Program-made: the position numbers and the translations under genes
Source of the DNA: G965115915 sp965115915
GTDB lineage: Bacteria > Pseudomonadota > Gammaproteobacteria > Eutrophobiales > Eutrophobiaceae
Assembly: GCA_965115915.1 (NCBI GenBank)
Contig: OZ220483.1
Coordinates: forward strand, 372,001-436,000
DNA length: 64,000 nucleotides
Reading direction: 5' to 3'
The notes under the pieces: model-generated
Told to the model about the DNA's origin: nothing
What the model saw: only the letters and a program-made list of their open reading frames with translations
Database searches by the model: none
Part shown: positions 24,101 through 27,840 of the stretch, piece after piece
Numbering within the stretch: the stretch's first letter is position 1
Layout: each line of letters opens with the position of its first letter

Positions 24101-25744
24101 GCGCCGCGGGACCTGGTGTTGCGCTGGACGGCGACCAAAGAAAGTGGAGATACGGCGGACCTGGCTGCGGACCTCGGGAGTAGCAGCGGCGACATCGCTA
24201 TCGCTGCCGGGGAGTCCAGTGGCAGTATCTCCATACCGCTGTCGGTGGACGACCTGGATAGCGAGTTGGCCGAGCGCTTCACCGTGACCTTGACCCGTGT
24301 CTCGGGTCCGGTGGCCATAGGCAGTCCGTCTGTGGCGCTTGTGACGATCACCAACGTCGTATTCCCGGCGCCGCGGTTGACACTTTCAGCCTTAACGCTT
24401 GGCCAGATAACCTTTTGGTGGCCAGAGACTCTCGCTCCGTACATTGTGTTCAGTTATCCGAAGACCAATGCCCCGGCGGACAGCGCGTTGCGGGGTGCGC
24501 TGCGTACCGGCTCTCCGACAGGCGTGGTGGTACATAGTGTGTCACGTGCTACCGGCAATGTGACAACATCTATTGCTGGCATCGTCAATTTAAACGTGAA
24601 GGACAGGGTATATCGTGTGCGCGATGCGCGCGGCAAGCTGTCCAATACGCTAGAGATTCCCGCCCGCGTGCCGTTGGTGGATTTCACGCGTACGCACGAT
24701 AGGCTGACTTACACGCTGCAGTCGGGCAATGAAGCGGCTGGCCCGTATTATTTCTTTGCCCGTCCCACGCAATTTCCGCGGGGTGCTTACGGGGAAAGCC
24801 AGTGCGATGCGGCCAGTGGCAACGAGTTGTGTACGGAGTTTGCCAACGGTGTCGGTACGGGCAGTATCACGCTTGGGCGGGCACAGCGGTTTTTGGATTA
24901 CTATCTGCTCTTGAGTCGGGGCGGTGGAGCTCTGGGCGAACGTTCAAATGTAGCCGCGGGAGGTGATAGTTCAGGGATCTTGTTGAAGCCCCCGCGCCCG
25001 CAGGTGGTCAGCGTTCAGAATGCGGGCCGGCTGCGGCGGGTGACATACCGTACCCACGGTGCGGCGGCGCCGTATTATCTGTTTTTGTATCCGTCCAGTA
25101 CCGCTGCCAACCTGGTCAATGTGGCCACGCTGACGGCGGTGGGCGATACCGGCTGTAGCAATTTTAGTAGCAGCGTGACGAATGGCGTGTGCCGCAAGAT
25201 CACGTCGGCCAGTGCGAATAGCAATGCGCAGGTGGATGTTGTGGTGGAGGCGGGTGCAGCGTCGACCGCGTTTACCGCGACGATGCGCAGTGCCAGTGGT
25301 GATACCGGTCTGGGGAACCGGGTCGCGCAGCAGGGTTTTACTTCCGGCATCGTGCTGAAGCTGAGCCGTGTCGGTTCGTTCGGCATAACTGAGGGAGATG
25401 CAGCGTCGGTCAGGGTCACGGCGTTTGTGAGTGGCACCAACTACCAAGTGGAGCTGGGTAGTGACCTCAGCCTGAGATTTCAGACCGCGCTTGGTCTATT
25501 GTCTAATCAAATCGCGCTGACGCGGCTTGTCGTGGGCGACCGTGCGAATGGTGGCAAGAAGACTGTTACCATCCCTGCAGGCAGCCGCAGTGCCACGGTG
25601 ACCTATACGACCCTGGATGATTCGATCATGCAGGGTATCCAACAACTTGTAATATTGTTTGACCGAACCCGTTCCTTGCCTGCAGGCATATCGTATGACA
25701 CTCTCACAAGCAGTATTACTTTCTCTGTGGCGGATGATGACTAG
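3116..25744 (+). CDS. Giant inverse autotransporter (intimin/invasin-like) repeat adhesin, 7542 aa
   Basis: Predicted surface adhesin of type Ve secretion, in which an N-terminal barrel exports the C-terminal passenger. Residues 1-39 look like a signal peptide (RxR, then the hydrophobic run LFPALLLFPVATV). Residues 40-232 are a Gly/Ser/Ala-rich linker with two copies of GLLGxSxHTGAxGEGGLxGR. Residues 233-468 form the inverse-autotransporter barrel, ending in alternating strands (YELGLRFVWP), followed by DLYSVVKREKRILYA, which resembles the sequence closing intimin barrels. From about residue 639 come Calx-beta-like modules (LTVDEG ... TVTVTDTTP) mixed with five FN3-like modules (WQYRQ ... YRFQVRAVGS). 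The last 450 residues are non-repetitive, with paired cysteines. No LysM domain was seen. The frame is open for 22.6 kb through near-identical repeats, which argues for selection. ATG 3116 has only a weak ribosome-binding site. Ligand unknown. The repeat copy number depends on correct assembly. Confidence 0.9.
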   Translation: MVSVVKGIGVCFARWRSRLVSGLFPALLLFPVATVSDPGRSYQTPGDGGLLPPSGLVVLEETPDDAGLRGVLTGRGVRDGSVLSGVGSSEQSGLLPLREGMAGAHRGGAGLRALLTAEDTVAAGDGTVAAPAVSPAAGGSALPSAGGSGGGLLGVSGHTGASGEGGLPGRAAGSDAGDAATALNRGLLGLSDHTGAGGEGGLSGRSDSPDAEAVLSRRDRDALEPGELRHSLKERAVAAVNARLTRALDSRLQGMLLALGGEQSGLRLDSSLRWDVREGVQGGLDVFVPFFGDADSTWFLQPGFLLWPGLDGERRHDLNIGGGYRRRVGDGVAGGGVFYDHNVDSTLQRLGLSLDFRSGRGYGALNVYYSLTDWEDSEEAPGQREEHALGGLDLQLRYALTDALEVHGSLGMWEHYEEGSGEHKGLRPGGSFGVDYELLPGLSFGGSYEIADALGKDRYELGLRFVWPAQSRLRAEGGVADLYSVVKREKRILYARRDTGETDCGVELRAQVRGSPSGALSVGTQVEFSGRLVNSEGMSSSGLRCVGLGREFLVSNPVELRFRDRDGDGGYEGAELQGEVFVWRVPAPGSTGSEGFEYDVGSGSYTLRFRDPSGVMPESRIRFVGGDVAGDNTYVVAVSAGVSVVPQALTVDEGGSGVYTVQLNSRPEAEVSVTVLGATGDVTVSGSPLSFDASNWRTQQTVTVTAGGDADAEDDRVELSHRASSGDSDYAGVEVAGVTVTVTDTTPGAAASLSAVAGDKQVTLTWGLPVSGGARASWQYRQKAGSNAYGAWMPVPSSNAGTTNYTVSGLTNDTEYRFQVRAVGSVGTANYGVVSAEASATPRSAAVAGVTVNPQSLTVDEGDSSGGTYTVVLATQPSAAVTVTPSSDNADVEFTPATLSFSTSSGSGGWNMAQTVTVTADVDADADNDSATLTHGITGGDYASVDVPDVRVTVTDTTPGAVSSLSAVAGDAQVTLTWGLPVSGGTRASWQYRQKAGSDAYGAWTAVPSSNAGTMSHTVSGLTNDTEYRFRVRAVGSVGTANYGVASAEASATPRSAPVAGVTVNPQSLTVDEGDGTGGTYTVVLATQPSADVTVTPSSNNADVTFSPSTLTFGTGTGGGGWATAQTVTVTADADADADNDSATLTHGITGGDYASVSVPDVSVTVTDTTPKLTLETAPSAVAEGAAISVTVTSDKNVTGTLAVSLTLADRGSSGFTADDIVGALTRTFTTASFSGGKTAAVTIATADDAIVEGAETYRITLVSGTGYALGDDVAVDGVLNDNDSAQVTLASTTIAVTEGQSLTVPVTLSAAADTVVNGRVTLSDGTPTADFAAVAVNFSIAASQTSGNAVFMPKTATNGDGNYNAPRSYTATVTLTSPPAGVTVGTDNTDTVTVTDNTAAPSAGVTVSPQALTVDEGDGTGGTYTVVLATQPSAVVTVTPSSNNADVTFSPSTLTFGTGTGGGGWATAQTVTVTADADADADNDSATLTHGITGGDYASVSVPDVSVTVTDTTPKLTLETAPSAVAEGAAISVTVTSDKNVSGTLAVRLTLSDRGSSGFTADDIVGALTRTFTTASFSGGKTAAVTIATADDAIVEGAETYRITLVSGTGYALGDDVAVDGTLNDNDTAQVTLASTTIAVTEGQTLTVPVTLSAAADTVVNGRVTLSDGTPTADFAAAAVNFSIAAGDTGGNASFAAQTPSAGDSTYNAPRSYTATVTLTSPPAGVTVGSDATDTVTVTDNTAAPSAGVTVNPQALTVDEGDGTGGTYTVVLATQPSAVVTVTPSSNNADVTFSPSTLTFGTGTGGGGWATAQTVTVTADADADADNDSATLTHGITGGDYASVSVPDVSVTVTDTTPKLTLETAPSAVAEGAAISVTVTSDKNVSGTLAVRLTLSDRGSSGFTADDIVGALTRTFTTASFSGGKTAAVTIATADDAIVEGAETYRITLVSGTGYALGDDVAVDGTLNDNDSAQVTLASTTIAVTEGQSLTVPVTLSAAADTVVNGRVTLSDGTPTADFAAVAVNFSIAASQTSGNAVFMPKTATNGDGNYNAPRSYTATVTLTSPPAGVTVGTDNTDTVTVTDNTAAPSPGVTVNPQALTVDEGDGTGGTYTVVLATQPSAVVTVTPSSNNADVTFSPSTLTFGTGTGGGGWATAQTVTVTADADADADNDSATLTHGITGGDYASVSVPDVSVTVTDTTPKLTLETAPSAVAEGAAISVTVTSDKNVSGTLAVRLTLSDRGSSGFTADDIVGALTRTFTTASFSGGKTAAVTIATADDAIVEGAETYRITLVSGTGYALGDDVAVDGTLNDNDSAQVTLASTTIAVTEGQSLTVPVTLSAAADTVVNGRVTLSDGTPTADFAAAAVNFSIAASQTSGNAVFMPKTATNGDGNYNAPRSYTATVTLTSPPAGVTVGTDNTDTVTVTDNTAAPSAGVTVSPQALTVDEGDGTGATYTVVLATQPSAVVTVTPSSNNADVTFSPSTLTFGTGTGGGGWATAQTVTVTADADADADNDSATLTHGITGGDYASVSVPDVSVTVTDTTPKLTLETAPSAVAEGAAISVTVTSDKNVSGTLAVRLTLSDRGSSGFTADDIVGALTRTFTTASFSGGKTAAVTIATADDAIVEGAETYRITLVSGTGYALGDDVAVDGVLNDNDTAQVTLASTTIAVTEGQTLTVPVTMSAAADAVVNGRVTLSDGTPTADFAAAAVNFSIAAGDTGGNASFAAQTPSAGDSTYNAPRSYTATVTLTSPPMGVTVGTDNTDTVTVTDNTPASVPGVRLSATTLTVDEGDSAGGSYTVVLATQPDADVTVTVSSAALGDVTVSGSPLTFTSGTGGNWATAQTVTVTAAVDSDTDNDSVTLTHSVSGGATGYGGSLSIDSVAVTVTDTTPGAAASLSAVAGDAQVTLTWGLPVSGGSRASWQYRQQAGSNAYGAWTAVPSSNAGTMSHTVSGLTNDTEYRFQVRAVGSVGTANYGVVSAEASATPRSAAVAGVTVNPQALTVDEGDSAGGTYTVVLATQPSGPVTVTVGGTLGDVTLSSSELTFATNTWDTAQTVTVKAGLDADASDDSVSLMHTASSSDNDYQGVTINSVEVTVRDTTPVLQLLTDPATVNEGSAIQLRVTANRAVAGSLSLNLRIADRSVWQSTRSAAMPSGTDASDFPGGLTQNGVTAAFNGGTTATVSIATGSNSVDEGDDYYRITLVAGSGYTVGTDASADGVLDEPVTINDFVFRVSGARSVESSIIGVGRRDPPYFQWSRIRGIVSNYSEGRGRAGLPALAAGDDGGYLVFYPSSQTVSDSQVPSTIAECRSFNDATRDRFCVHGPSRNFYQYAANGGVIDIAGDTTLPTNGFAALSLGGSGYSIPTRYVDLTAASYTMRFRRYTGTLSAAVTALRMGTMVTVPALTLETAPSTVTEGAAISVTVTSDSNVTGTLSVSLTLADRGSSGFTADDIMGTLTQTFTTGNFNGGTTAAVTIATVNDVIVEGVETYSITLGSGTGYTLGSDVTVDGTLNDNDTAQVTLASTTIAVTEGQSLTVPVTLSAAADAVVNGRVTLSDGTPTADFAAARMNFSIAAGDTGGNAVFLPKTANNGDGNYNAPRSYTATVTLTSPPMGVTVGTDNTDTVTVTDNTAAPSAGVTVSPQALTVDEGSMGSYTVVLDTQPSAVVTVTPSSNNADVTFSPSTLRFGTGTGGGGWDTEQSVTVTAGSDADADNDSATLTHGITGGDYASVDVPDVSVTVTDTTPKLTLETNPTAVSEGTAISVTVTSDKDVTGTLSVRLTLADRGSSGFTADDIMGALTQPFTTASFGGGKTAAVTIPTVNDAIVEGAETYTITLVSGTGYALGSSVAVDGTLNDNDSAEVTLASGTIAVTEGQSLTVPVTLSAAADTVVNGRVTLSDGTPTADFAAAMVNFSIAAGDTGGNAVFLPKTANNGDSMYNAARSYTATVTLTSPPAGVTVGSDNTDTVTVTDNTAPPTPGVTLNRSSLTVTEEDTTGVSYTVVLNTAPTGDVTVTVSSAAIGDVTATPSELTFGTDAGSGGWDTAQSVKVTAGDDSDADNDSVTLTHTASSSDNNYEGVSINSVMVTVTDNDTAGVRLSETTLTVTEEDTTGDSYTVVLATEPDADVTVTVGGFTGTDVTATPALLTFGTGTGGGGWATAQTVKVTAGDDANASNESVTLTHAASGATGYTVGLDIADVEVSVTDNDTAGVTLSPRALTVDEGSMGSYTVVLDTEPSADVTVTPSSNNADVTFLPATLRFGTGTGGGGWDTEQSVTVTARLDADADNDSATLTHVITGGDYARVNVPDVSVTVTDTTPELTLETAPSAVSEGTAIRVTVTSDKNVSGTLSVSLTLADRGSSGFTADDIRGALTQTFTTASFSGGTTAAVTIPTVDDAIVEGAERYRITLGSGTGYVLGSSVRVNGTLNDNDSAEVTLASGTIAVTEGQTLTVPVTLSAAADTVVNGRVTLSDGTPTADFAAAMVNFSIAASQTSGNAVFTPKTANNGDGNYNAARSYTATVTLTSPPAGVTVGSDATDTVTVTDNTAAPSPGVTVSPRSLTVDEGDSNGETYTVVLDTQPSAAVTVTPSSNNADVMFTPATLTFGTGTGGRGWATEQSVTVTADADADADNDSATLTHGISGGDYATVNVPDVSVTVTDTTPELTLATAPSAVAEGTAISVTVTSDKDVTGTLSVRLTLSDRGSSGFTADDIRGALTQMFTTASFGSGKTAAVTIPTADDAIVEGAETYTITLVSGTGYALGDDVAVDGTLNDNDSAQVTLASTTIAVTEGQTLTVPVTMSAAADTVVNGRVTLSDGTPTADFAAAMVNFSIAAGDTGGNAVFTPKTANNGDGNYNAPRSYTATVTLTSPPAGVTVGSDATDTVTVTDNTAAPSAGVTLSETTLTVDEGDATGDSYTVVLATQPDADVTVTVSGFGSTDVEVSPSELTFASAAWNTAQTVTVTAAVDSDTADEAAVTLTHAASGATGYGVGLRIADVTVTVTDTTPGQPTGLTATAGDTQVELSWTAPGSGGSIASWQYRATTQTSRWAGASWTPVPSSNAGTTRYTVESLTNGSPYRFQVRAVGSVGTGNVGAASAEASATPMAATSPGVTVSEATLTVDEGDATGDSYTVVLATQPDADVTVTVAGFGSTDVEVSPSELTFASAAWDTAQTVTVTAVVDSDTADEAAVTLTHAASGATGYGVGLRIADVEVTVTDTTPGRPTGLTATAGDTQVTLSWTAPGSGGSIGSWQYRATTETSGWADASWTAIAGAGTTGHTVEGLTNGSAYRFQVRAVGSVGTDNFGAPAAEASATPMAVAVSPGVTLSETRLTMLEGTTAIYTVILNTAPSAAVTVTPSSNNADVTFSPATLSFGTRSGAGGWDTAQTVTVTGGQDLDTATDRATLTHSISGGNYASLTVPSVAVTVTDNDTPGFTFSTDRLTVPEGGSGSYTFRLNARLSTSDMAIRLSVDGSSDVTVNPTSIFVNTGNWDRVVTVTVTASEDDADFEDDEATVRHVVQSGTRSNYAVFNNSFINPIQVTVTDNDETPELTLSGTANGTEGGSLSLSLSSDVNISGTAAVNFSVQGSLSGTDRDAVAADFNGGSLGGVVTASFNNGRTATVSLPLTDDGSVEGDEGFRIRLVDGRNYDVAVGSQTLSGTLTDNDGFRLTAETGKAVTEGRELSLTLSAVATTDGGTNYGTDTGFSETLGGLSWSYAGGTAEAGDFLRVPASASFSSGTASVAFVPADDADTAEDYRIRLTGVRGHTLVDGGNAVSGTINPLEGRPVTVADATVDEGDTVRLRVTVTGRLSTDTTVVAGRLTLGASGDSATSGADYRAGPLSYRIPAGQTGTTVELVTVDDALLEGREALSVQATVTSPATGYTGGPPATVRIEDDERAMLSFASTDVSGSEAARNATLEVRITRASGFTDRVDFELRPRVVTGDDAAEGGADFSTVPVAGRFPANSSTAVSLEIPVTDDAEEEARERFSVSLSTGVAGVGVGAPASVRITDNDRTLGLRLPPTYYATEGDTELTPRGRYVPETLPLNRAPIGFTFSVTPGTAVAADYTVGGGGRGSLRFSGESGIFTLPVTIVDDMAEEGVEVFTVTLTGPSAQLVEGHTSMVVQIAASDAMVPAGEQDFQSPENPRDSRYSLSRVGADTVTEGGSVNYDFRYHYSHREVGPDDTNPTLSLAQIKERLDNEGIGYVEVRDGSDNLVAYKITNPNLPARDVTFYIQPLQLGFGEAADVSGLTSAGRTVSALGGGAYRLRFPKTTNSIAVVGDEETTLTLRLVVATADDDVFDPGRYGTSKFLGEQFLLRYAVARVNVSDAVVASAFDDSPLNNPSGGGIAALVNSKRFKILNNDAAPNLSVSLSGTLGEGSDSMLTLTGTLSRESVYDVTVPWTTIPGTAVAGEDYTVASGSLTVPAGETSVSRRMVELGVVDDDVAEGTERLYVALVPLPNRNAVNDRARYFVVANPTHPARTPVDITDNDTADVSMPPSLSLSSAENWSVGTVQQIRVSLSKAVDYHLRVPWTSSGSATHFGVLDVSPLEFAPGVTERVVRVKPRRSGLSNTEQDFTLTLSAVSPSNGASLPADPSITATLPAGSVSPGAGFGGIRAFNIGSTAATFLITFSSASYSGTQGSFRASSSQPGCNSVTGSFAISANSATAGTSGLISECDYTLVVSAGGGSTGLAAIQSTPYHFRTASGTTAVDRPLGRVNGGALRVGTLTVADGLARQRIYLPVALIDYQGQIMGSDTVEASVQVQHTPLLRELRLLTPLLRFRRGHRETAAVFELSGTRTLHSQQDIGVLVRVTGNPLPSGVAGTEATGQIRLLPSATLSARWVGAQPLTPSRLVIQEDDAMNPVSMLQVRLDQPLSTTLTVNWTTRDGSAVSSGGSPDYRAGSGRLVFMPGEQQKTVSVTTLGDTQDEGRESLFVDLSSASGLQGLRNTGETVTAVLVLNNDDATITASLGSAAVTGSEGGNATIPITLSAAAPRDLVLRWTATKESGDTADLAADLGSSSGDIAIAAGESSGSISIPLSVDDLDSELAERFTVTLTRVSGPVAIGSPSVALVTITNVVFPAPRLTLSALTLGQITFWWPETLAPYIVFSYPKTNAPADSALRGALRTGSPTGVVVHSVSRATGNVTTSIAGIVNLNVKDRVYRVRDARGKLSNTLEIPARVPLVDFTRTHDRLTYTLQSGNEAAGPYYFFARPTQFPRGAYGESQCDAASGNELCTEFANGVGTGSITLGRAQRFLDYYLLLSRGGGALGERSNVAAGGDSSGILLKPPRPQVVSVQNAGRLRRVTYRTHGAAAPYYLFLYPSSTAANLVNVATLTAVGDTGCSNFSSSVTNGVCRKITSASANSNAQVDVVVEAGAASTAFTATMRSASGDTGLGNRVAQQGFTSGIVLKLSRVGSFGITEGDAASVRVTAFVSGTNYQVELGSDLSLRFQTALGLLSNQIALTRLVVGDRANGGKKTVTIPAGSRSATVTYTTLDDSIMQGIQQLVILFDRTRSLPAGISYDTLTSSITFSVADDD
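3812..4519 (+). other. Inverse-autotransporter beta-barrel domain of the giant adhesin
   Basis: Encodes residues 233-468. The segment begins with a helix-like lead (KERAVAAVNARLTRALD). It continues with amphipathic strands separated by turns, such as LRLDSSLRWDVREG, GLDVFVPFF, FLQPGFLLWPG, NIGGGYRRRV, GGGVFYDHN and LGLSLDFRSGRGYGALNVYYS. This order (helix, WDxREG, FLQPG, NIGxGYR, FYDHxxD) is the pattern of the intimin/invasin outer-membrane domain. The assignment is by pattern recognition, not by search. Confidence 0.85.
5029..6298 (+). repeat. Two Calx-beta-like plus FN3-like module pairs
   Basis: Within the giant adhesin. Each pair is a module of about 105-110 residues beginning with (V)xPQxLTVDEG and ending in TVTDTTP. 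It is followed by a module of about 95 residues with TLTWGLPVSGG, ASWQYRQKAG and YRFxVRAVGSVGTANYG, typical of fibronectin-III folds. The FN3-like parts run from about 5357 to 5655 and 5993 to 6290. Similar pairs recur at about 11459-12095, 17806-18436 and 18440-19075. Confidence 0.75.
6299..11458 (+). repeat. Five tandem 1032-bp units (344 aa each) in the giant adhesin
   Basis: Units start at 6299, 7331, 8363, 9395 and 10427, exactly 1032 bp apart, and keep the reading frame. Each unit encodes three sub-modules: A (PQxLTVDEG to TVTVTDTTP), B (KLTLETAPSAVAEG to GxLNDND) and C (VTLASTTIAVTEGQ to TVTVTDNTAAPS). Copies are nearly identical including synonymous sites, so the expansion is recent or kept uniform by gene conversion. 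A few differences occur as shared patches: for example, the C sub-module has one allele in copies 1, 3 and 4 and another in copies 2 and 5. Confidence 0.95.
12791..13330 (+). other. Non-repetitive cysteine-containing insertion inside the repeat region
   Basis: Encodes about 180 residues (roughly 3226-3405) that interrupt the Calx-beta-like array between a B-like module and the next ALTLE module. The segment has no TVTVTD repeats and holds one cysteine pair (AECRSF and RFCVHG). It also contains GGYLVFYPSS, which resembles PYYLFLYPSS in the C-terminal tip. It looks like a copy of the tip-type module placed mid-stalk. Function unknown. Confidence 0.7.
13331..17805 (+). repeat. Second, more diverged array of A-B-C and Calx-beta-like modules
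   Basis: The order is B-C (13331), A-B-C (about 14035), two single Calx-like modules carrying LTVTEEDTTG (about 15055 and 15400), A-B-C (about 15746) and A-B-C (about 16778). The last two units are again 1032 bp apart. These are the same families as the 6299-11458 array, but amino-acid and synonymous differences are more frequent, so this looks like an older layer of duplication. Confidence 0.85.
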
Positions 25745-25788
25745 CGGTGCCTGCCCCTTGTGCGGGCCATGCTGACGGCTTGACACGG
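18455..25788 (+). repeat. Left arm of a long imperfect inverted repeat (3' part of giant gene)
   Basis: This arm matches the reverse complement of 27905 to about 33970. The match runs from ATLTVDEG at about 18455 through the TAG stop (25742-25744) and 44 bp beyond it, ending at 25788. The left arm holds about 1.1 kb (roughly 19393-20473) and about 230 bp near 18550-18770 that the right arm lacks. Long tracts are almost identical at DNA level, for example about 23212-23310 against 30397-30490. They alternate with strongly divergent patches near 22090-22190, 22960-23145, 24350-24780, 24900-25010 and 25370-25740. Confidence 0.9.
24371..25360 (+). other. C-terminal tip: three PYY-type modules with paired cysteines
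   Basis: Three successive segments of roughly 100-115 residues share a core: a PY[IY]xFxxP motif (PYIVFSYP at about 24437, PYYFFARP at about 24745, PYYLFLYP at about 25073). The second and third carry a cysteine pair (SQCDAASGNELC; TGCSNFSSSVTNGVC) and end with LGERSN or TGLGNR-like turns. The same arrangement is present in the copy at 28300-29320. I do not recognise this as a named domain. As the most distal part of an inverse autotransporter it is the likely ligand-binding tip (inference). Confidence 0.6.
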
Positions 25789-25891
25789 GGCGTCAACCAT
25801 TGCCGTTGTCTGCTGCACGTTACATGGCACGGGCAGAGAAGGCACGCAAGGTATTGGCAACCGTGTCCTGGATAACACCTCTAATCACCCT
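25745..25891 (+). other. Spacer between giant-gene stop and IS left end
   Basis: The first 44 bp after the stop (to 25788) belong to the inverted-repeat arm. They contain a GC-rich hairpin (GCCTGC/GCGGGC) that may end transcription of the giant gene; the same hairpin follows the stop of the minus-strand copy. No gene was seen in the remaining 100 bp. Confidence 0.4.
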
Positions 25892-25910
25892 CCCCTTGAC
25901 TGAAGTTCGA
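25892..25910 (+). repeat. IS left terminal inverted repeat (IRL)
   Basis: CCCCTTGACTGAAGTTCGA, matched exactly by the reverse complement of 27841-27859. Confidence 0.9.
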
Positions 25911-26044
25911 TGGAAATTCCTGCTGTATTTTGTTTAAGCGATTAGTTTGCAACAGGAAATGTCGTTCAGGCGGCTCTATATTGTTGCCATGTAATGATGA
26001 TTTCCTCCTTGCATTAGGTTGAAAAGACGGTTATCATAGTTGCC

Positions 26045-27781
26045 ATGTACATAGACACCGTCCCCAACCGCAACTCGCCCCCCGCCATCCTCCTGCGCGA
26101 AGGCTGGCGCGAAAACGGCAAAGTCAAAAAACGCACCCTCGCCAACCTTTCCCATTGGCCCAGTGCAAAAATCGCCACCCTGCGCCGGCTGCTCAAGAAT
26201 GAACCCCTGGTCGGACGCGATGACGCTTTCCACATCGTGCGCTCTCTTCCCCACGGCCATGTCGCCGCGGTGCTCGGCACTCTGCGCAAACTCCACCTCG
26301 ACCGTCTCATCGACCCCCAACCCTCGCCGCAACGCGAGCGCGTACTGGCGATGCTCGCTGCACGCATCCTTGACCCGGGCTCGAAACTTGCCACTGCCCG
26401 TGGGCTCGCCGAGGCAACGGCCCACCACAGCCTGGCCGAAACACTGGGGCTCGGGCCGTTGGATGAGAGCGACCTGTATGCGGCCATGGACTGGCTCCTC
26501 GCCCGGCAGGAGCGCATCGAGCGCGGTTTGGCCAAGCGCCATCTTGAAGCCGGTACCCTGGTGCTATACGACTTGACCTCGGTGTGGATGGAAGGGCGTT
26601 GCTGTCCGCTGGCCCAGCGTGGTCACTCCCGTGACGGCAAGCGTAACAAACTGCAAATCGAGTTCGGGTTACTGTGCAACCAGGAGGGCTGTCCGGTGTC
26701 GGTGGAGGTGTTTGCTGGTAACACGGCGGACCCGAGCACGGTGGGGGCACAGGTGGAGAAACTGCGAAGTCGCTTTGGGCTTGCCACCGTGGTGCTGGTG
26801 GGTGACCGGGGGATGCTGACCCAGGCACGCATCCGTGAGGAGGTCGCCCCGGCGGGGCTGGACTGGATCGGGGCATTGCGCGGGCCAGCCATCCGCGCCT
26901 TGGTGGACAGCGGCGCAGTGCAGCTTTCGCTGTTCGACGAGAAGGACCTGGTAGAGGTTACCAGCGATGCCTACCCCGGTGAGCGTCTGATGGTCTGCCG
27001 CAATCCGTTGTTGGCCGAGCAATGCGCACGCAAGCGCGAGTCCCTGCTCGACGCCACCGAGGCCCTGCTCGAACCCATTGCGGTGGCGACCCGACGCCAA
27101 CGACAGCGTCTGACCGGGGAGGAGCGGATTGGGGAGCGGGTGGGCAAGGTGATTGATCGCTATCAGATGGCCAAACACTTTGAGTGGTCCATTGACCCGC
27201 AGGGCAGGTTGAGTTACCAACGCAATGCCGCTTCCATTGCGACCGAGGCGGCCCTGGATGGACTGTATGTGGTGCGCACCAGTTTGTCCGAAAGCCAGCT
27301 TGACGCAGCCGCCACCGTGCTTGCCTACAAGCGGCTGAGCAAGGTGGAGCAGGCCTTCCGCAGCCTCAAGACCGTGGAACTGAAGGTGCGACCGGTATTC
27401 CACCACAACGCCGGGCGGGTGCGTGCCCATGTGCTGTTATGCATGCTGGCTTACTATGTGGAGTGGCACATGCGCCAGCGGTTGCGCCCGCTGCTGTTCG
27501 ATGACGAAGATGGCGAGGCTGCCGAAGCCGCACGCCTCTCGGTCGTGGCACCGGCGCAGCGGTCTGAAGCTGCCCGCGCCAAGGCCCGTACCAAGCGCAC
27601 CACCGAGGGCGACCCGGTGCACAGTTTTCGCACTCTGCTCGCTGACTTGGCCACCATCACCCGCAACACCGTGGCACCGCGCCTGCCCGAGGCCGAGCCG
27701 TTTGTGGTTACCACCCGACCCACACCGCTGCAGCGCAAGGCCTTCAAGTTGTTGGGCGTGCGGCTACCCTGTTCCCAGTAG
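26045..27781 (+). CDS. IS1634-like DDE transposase, 578 aa
   Basis: Cuts and joins the element ends. An N-terminal region of about 170 residues precedes the catalytic core. The first acidic residue is in LVLYDLTSVWMEG (about residue 178). The second is in VLVGDRGML (about residue 255). The glutamate lies in AYKRLSKVEQAFRSLK, which fits the Y-(2)-[RL]-(3)-E-(6)-K signature of IS4-superfamily enzymes. The following RVRAHVLLCMLAYYVEWHM is typical of IS1634-type proteins. The length of 578 residues is normal for this group, and no frameshift is visible, so the enzyme may be active. ATG 26045 lies 135 bp inside the left end. Confidence 0.9.
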   Translation: MYIDTVPNRNSPPAILLREGWRENGKVKKRTLANLSHWPSAKIATLRRLLKNEPLVGRDDAFHIVRSLPHGHVAAVLGTLRKLHLDRLIDPQPSPQRERVLAMLAARILDPGSKLATARGLAEATAHHSLAETLGLGPLDESDLYAAMDWLLARQERIERGLAKRHLEAGTLVLYDLTSVWMEGRCCPLAQRGHSRDGKRNKLQIEFGLLCNQEGCPVSVEVFAGNTADPSTVGAQVEKLRSRFGLATVVLVGDRGMLTQARIREEVAPAGLDWIGALRGPAIRALVDSGAVQLSLFDEKDLVEVTSDAYPGERLMVCRNPLLAEQCARKRESLLDATEALLEPIAVATRRQRQRLTGEERIGERVGKVIDRYQMAKHFEWSIDPQGRLSYQRNAASIATEAALDGLYVVRTSLSESQLDAAATVLAYKRLSKVEQAFRSLKTVELKVRPVFHHNAGRVRAHVLLCMLAYYVEWHMRQRLRPLLFDDEDGEAAEAARLSVVAPAQRSEAARAKARTKRTTEGDPVHSFRTLLADLATITRNTVAPRLPEAEPFVVTTRPTPLQRKAFKLLGVRLPCSQ

Positions 27782-27840
27782 CGGCGCACTAAAATCGCAT
27801 CAATAGCAATCTAAATCAATAGGTTACGATTTCCCCATGC

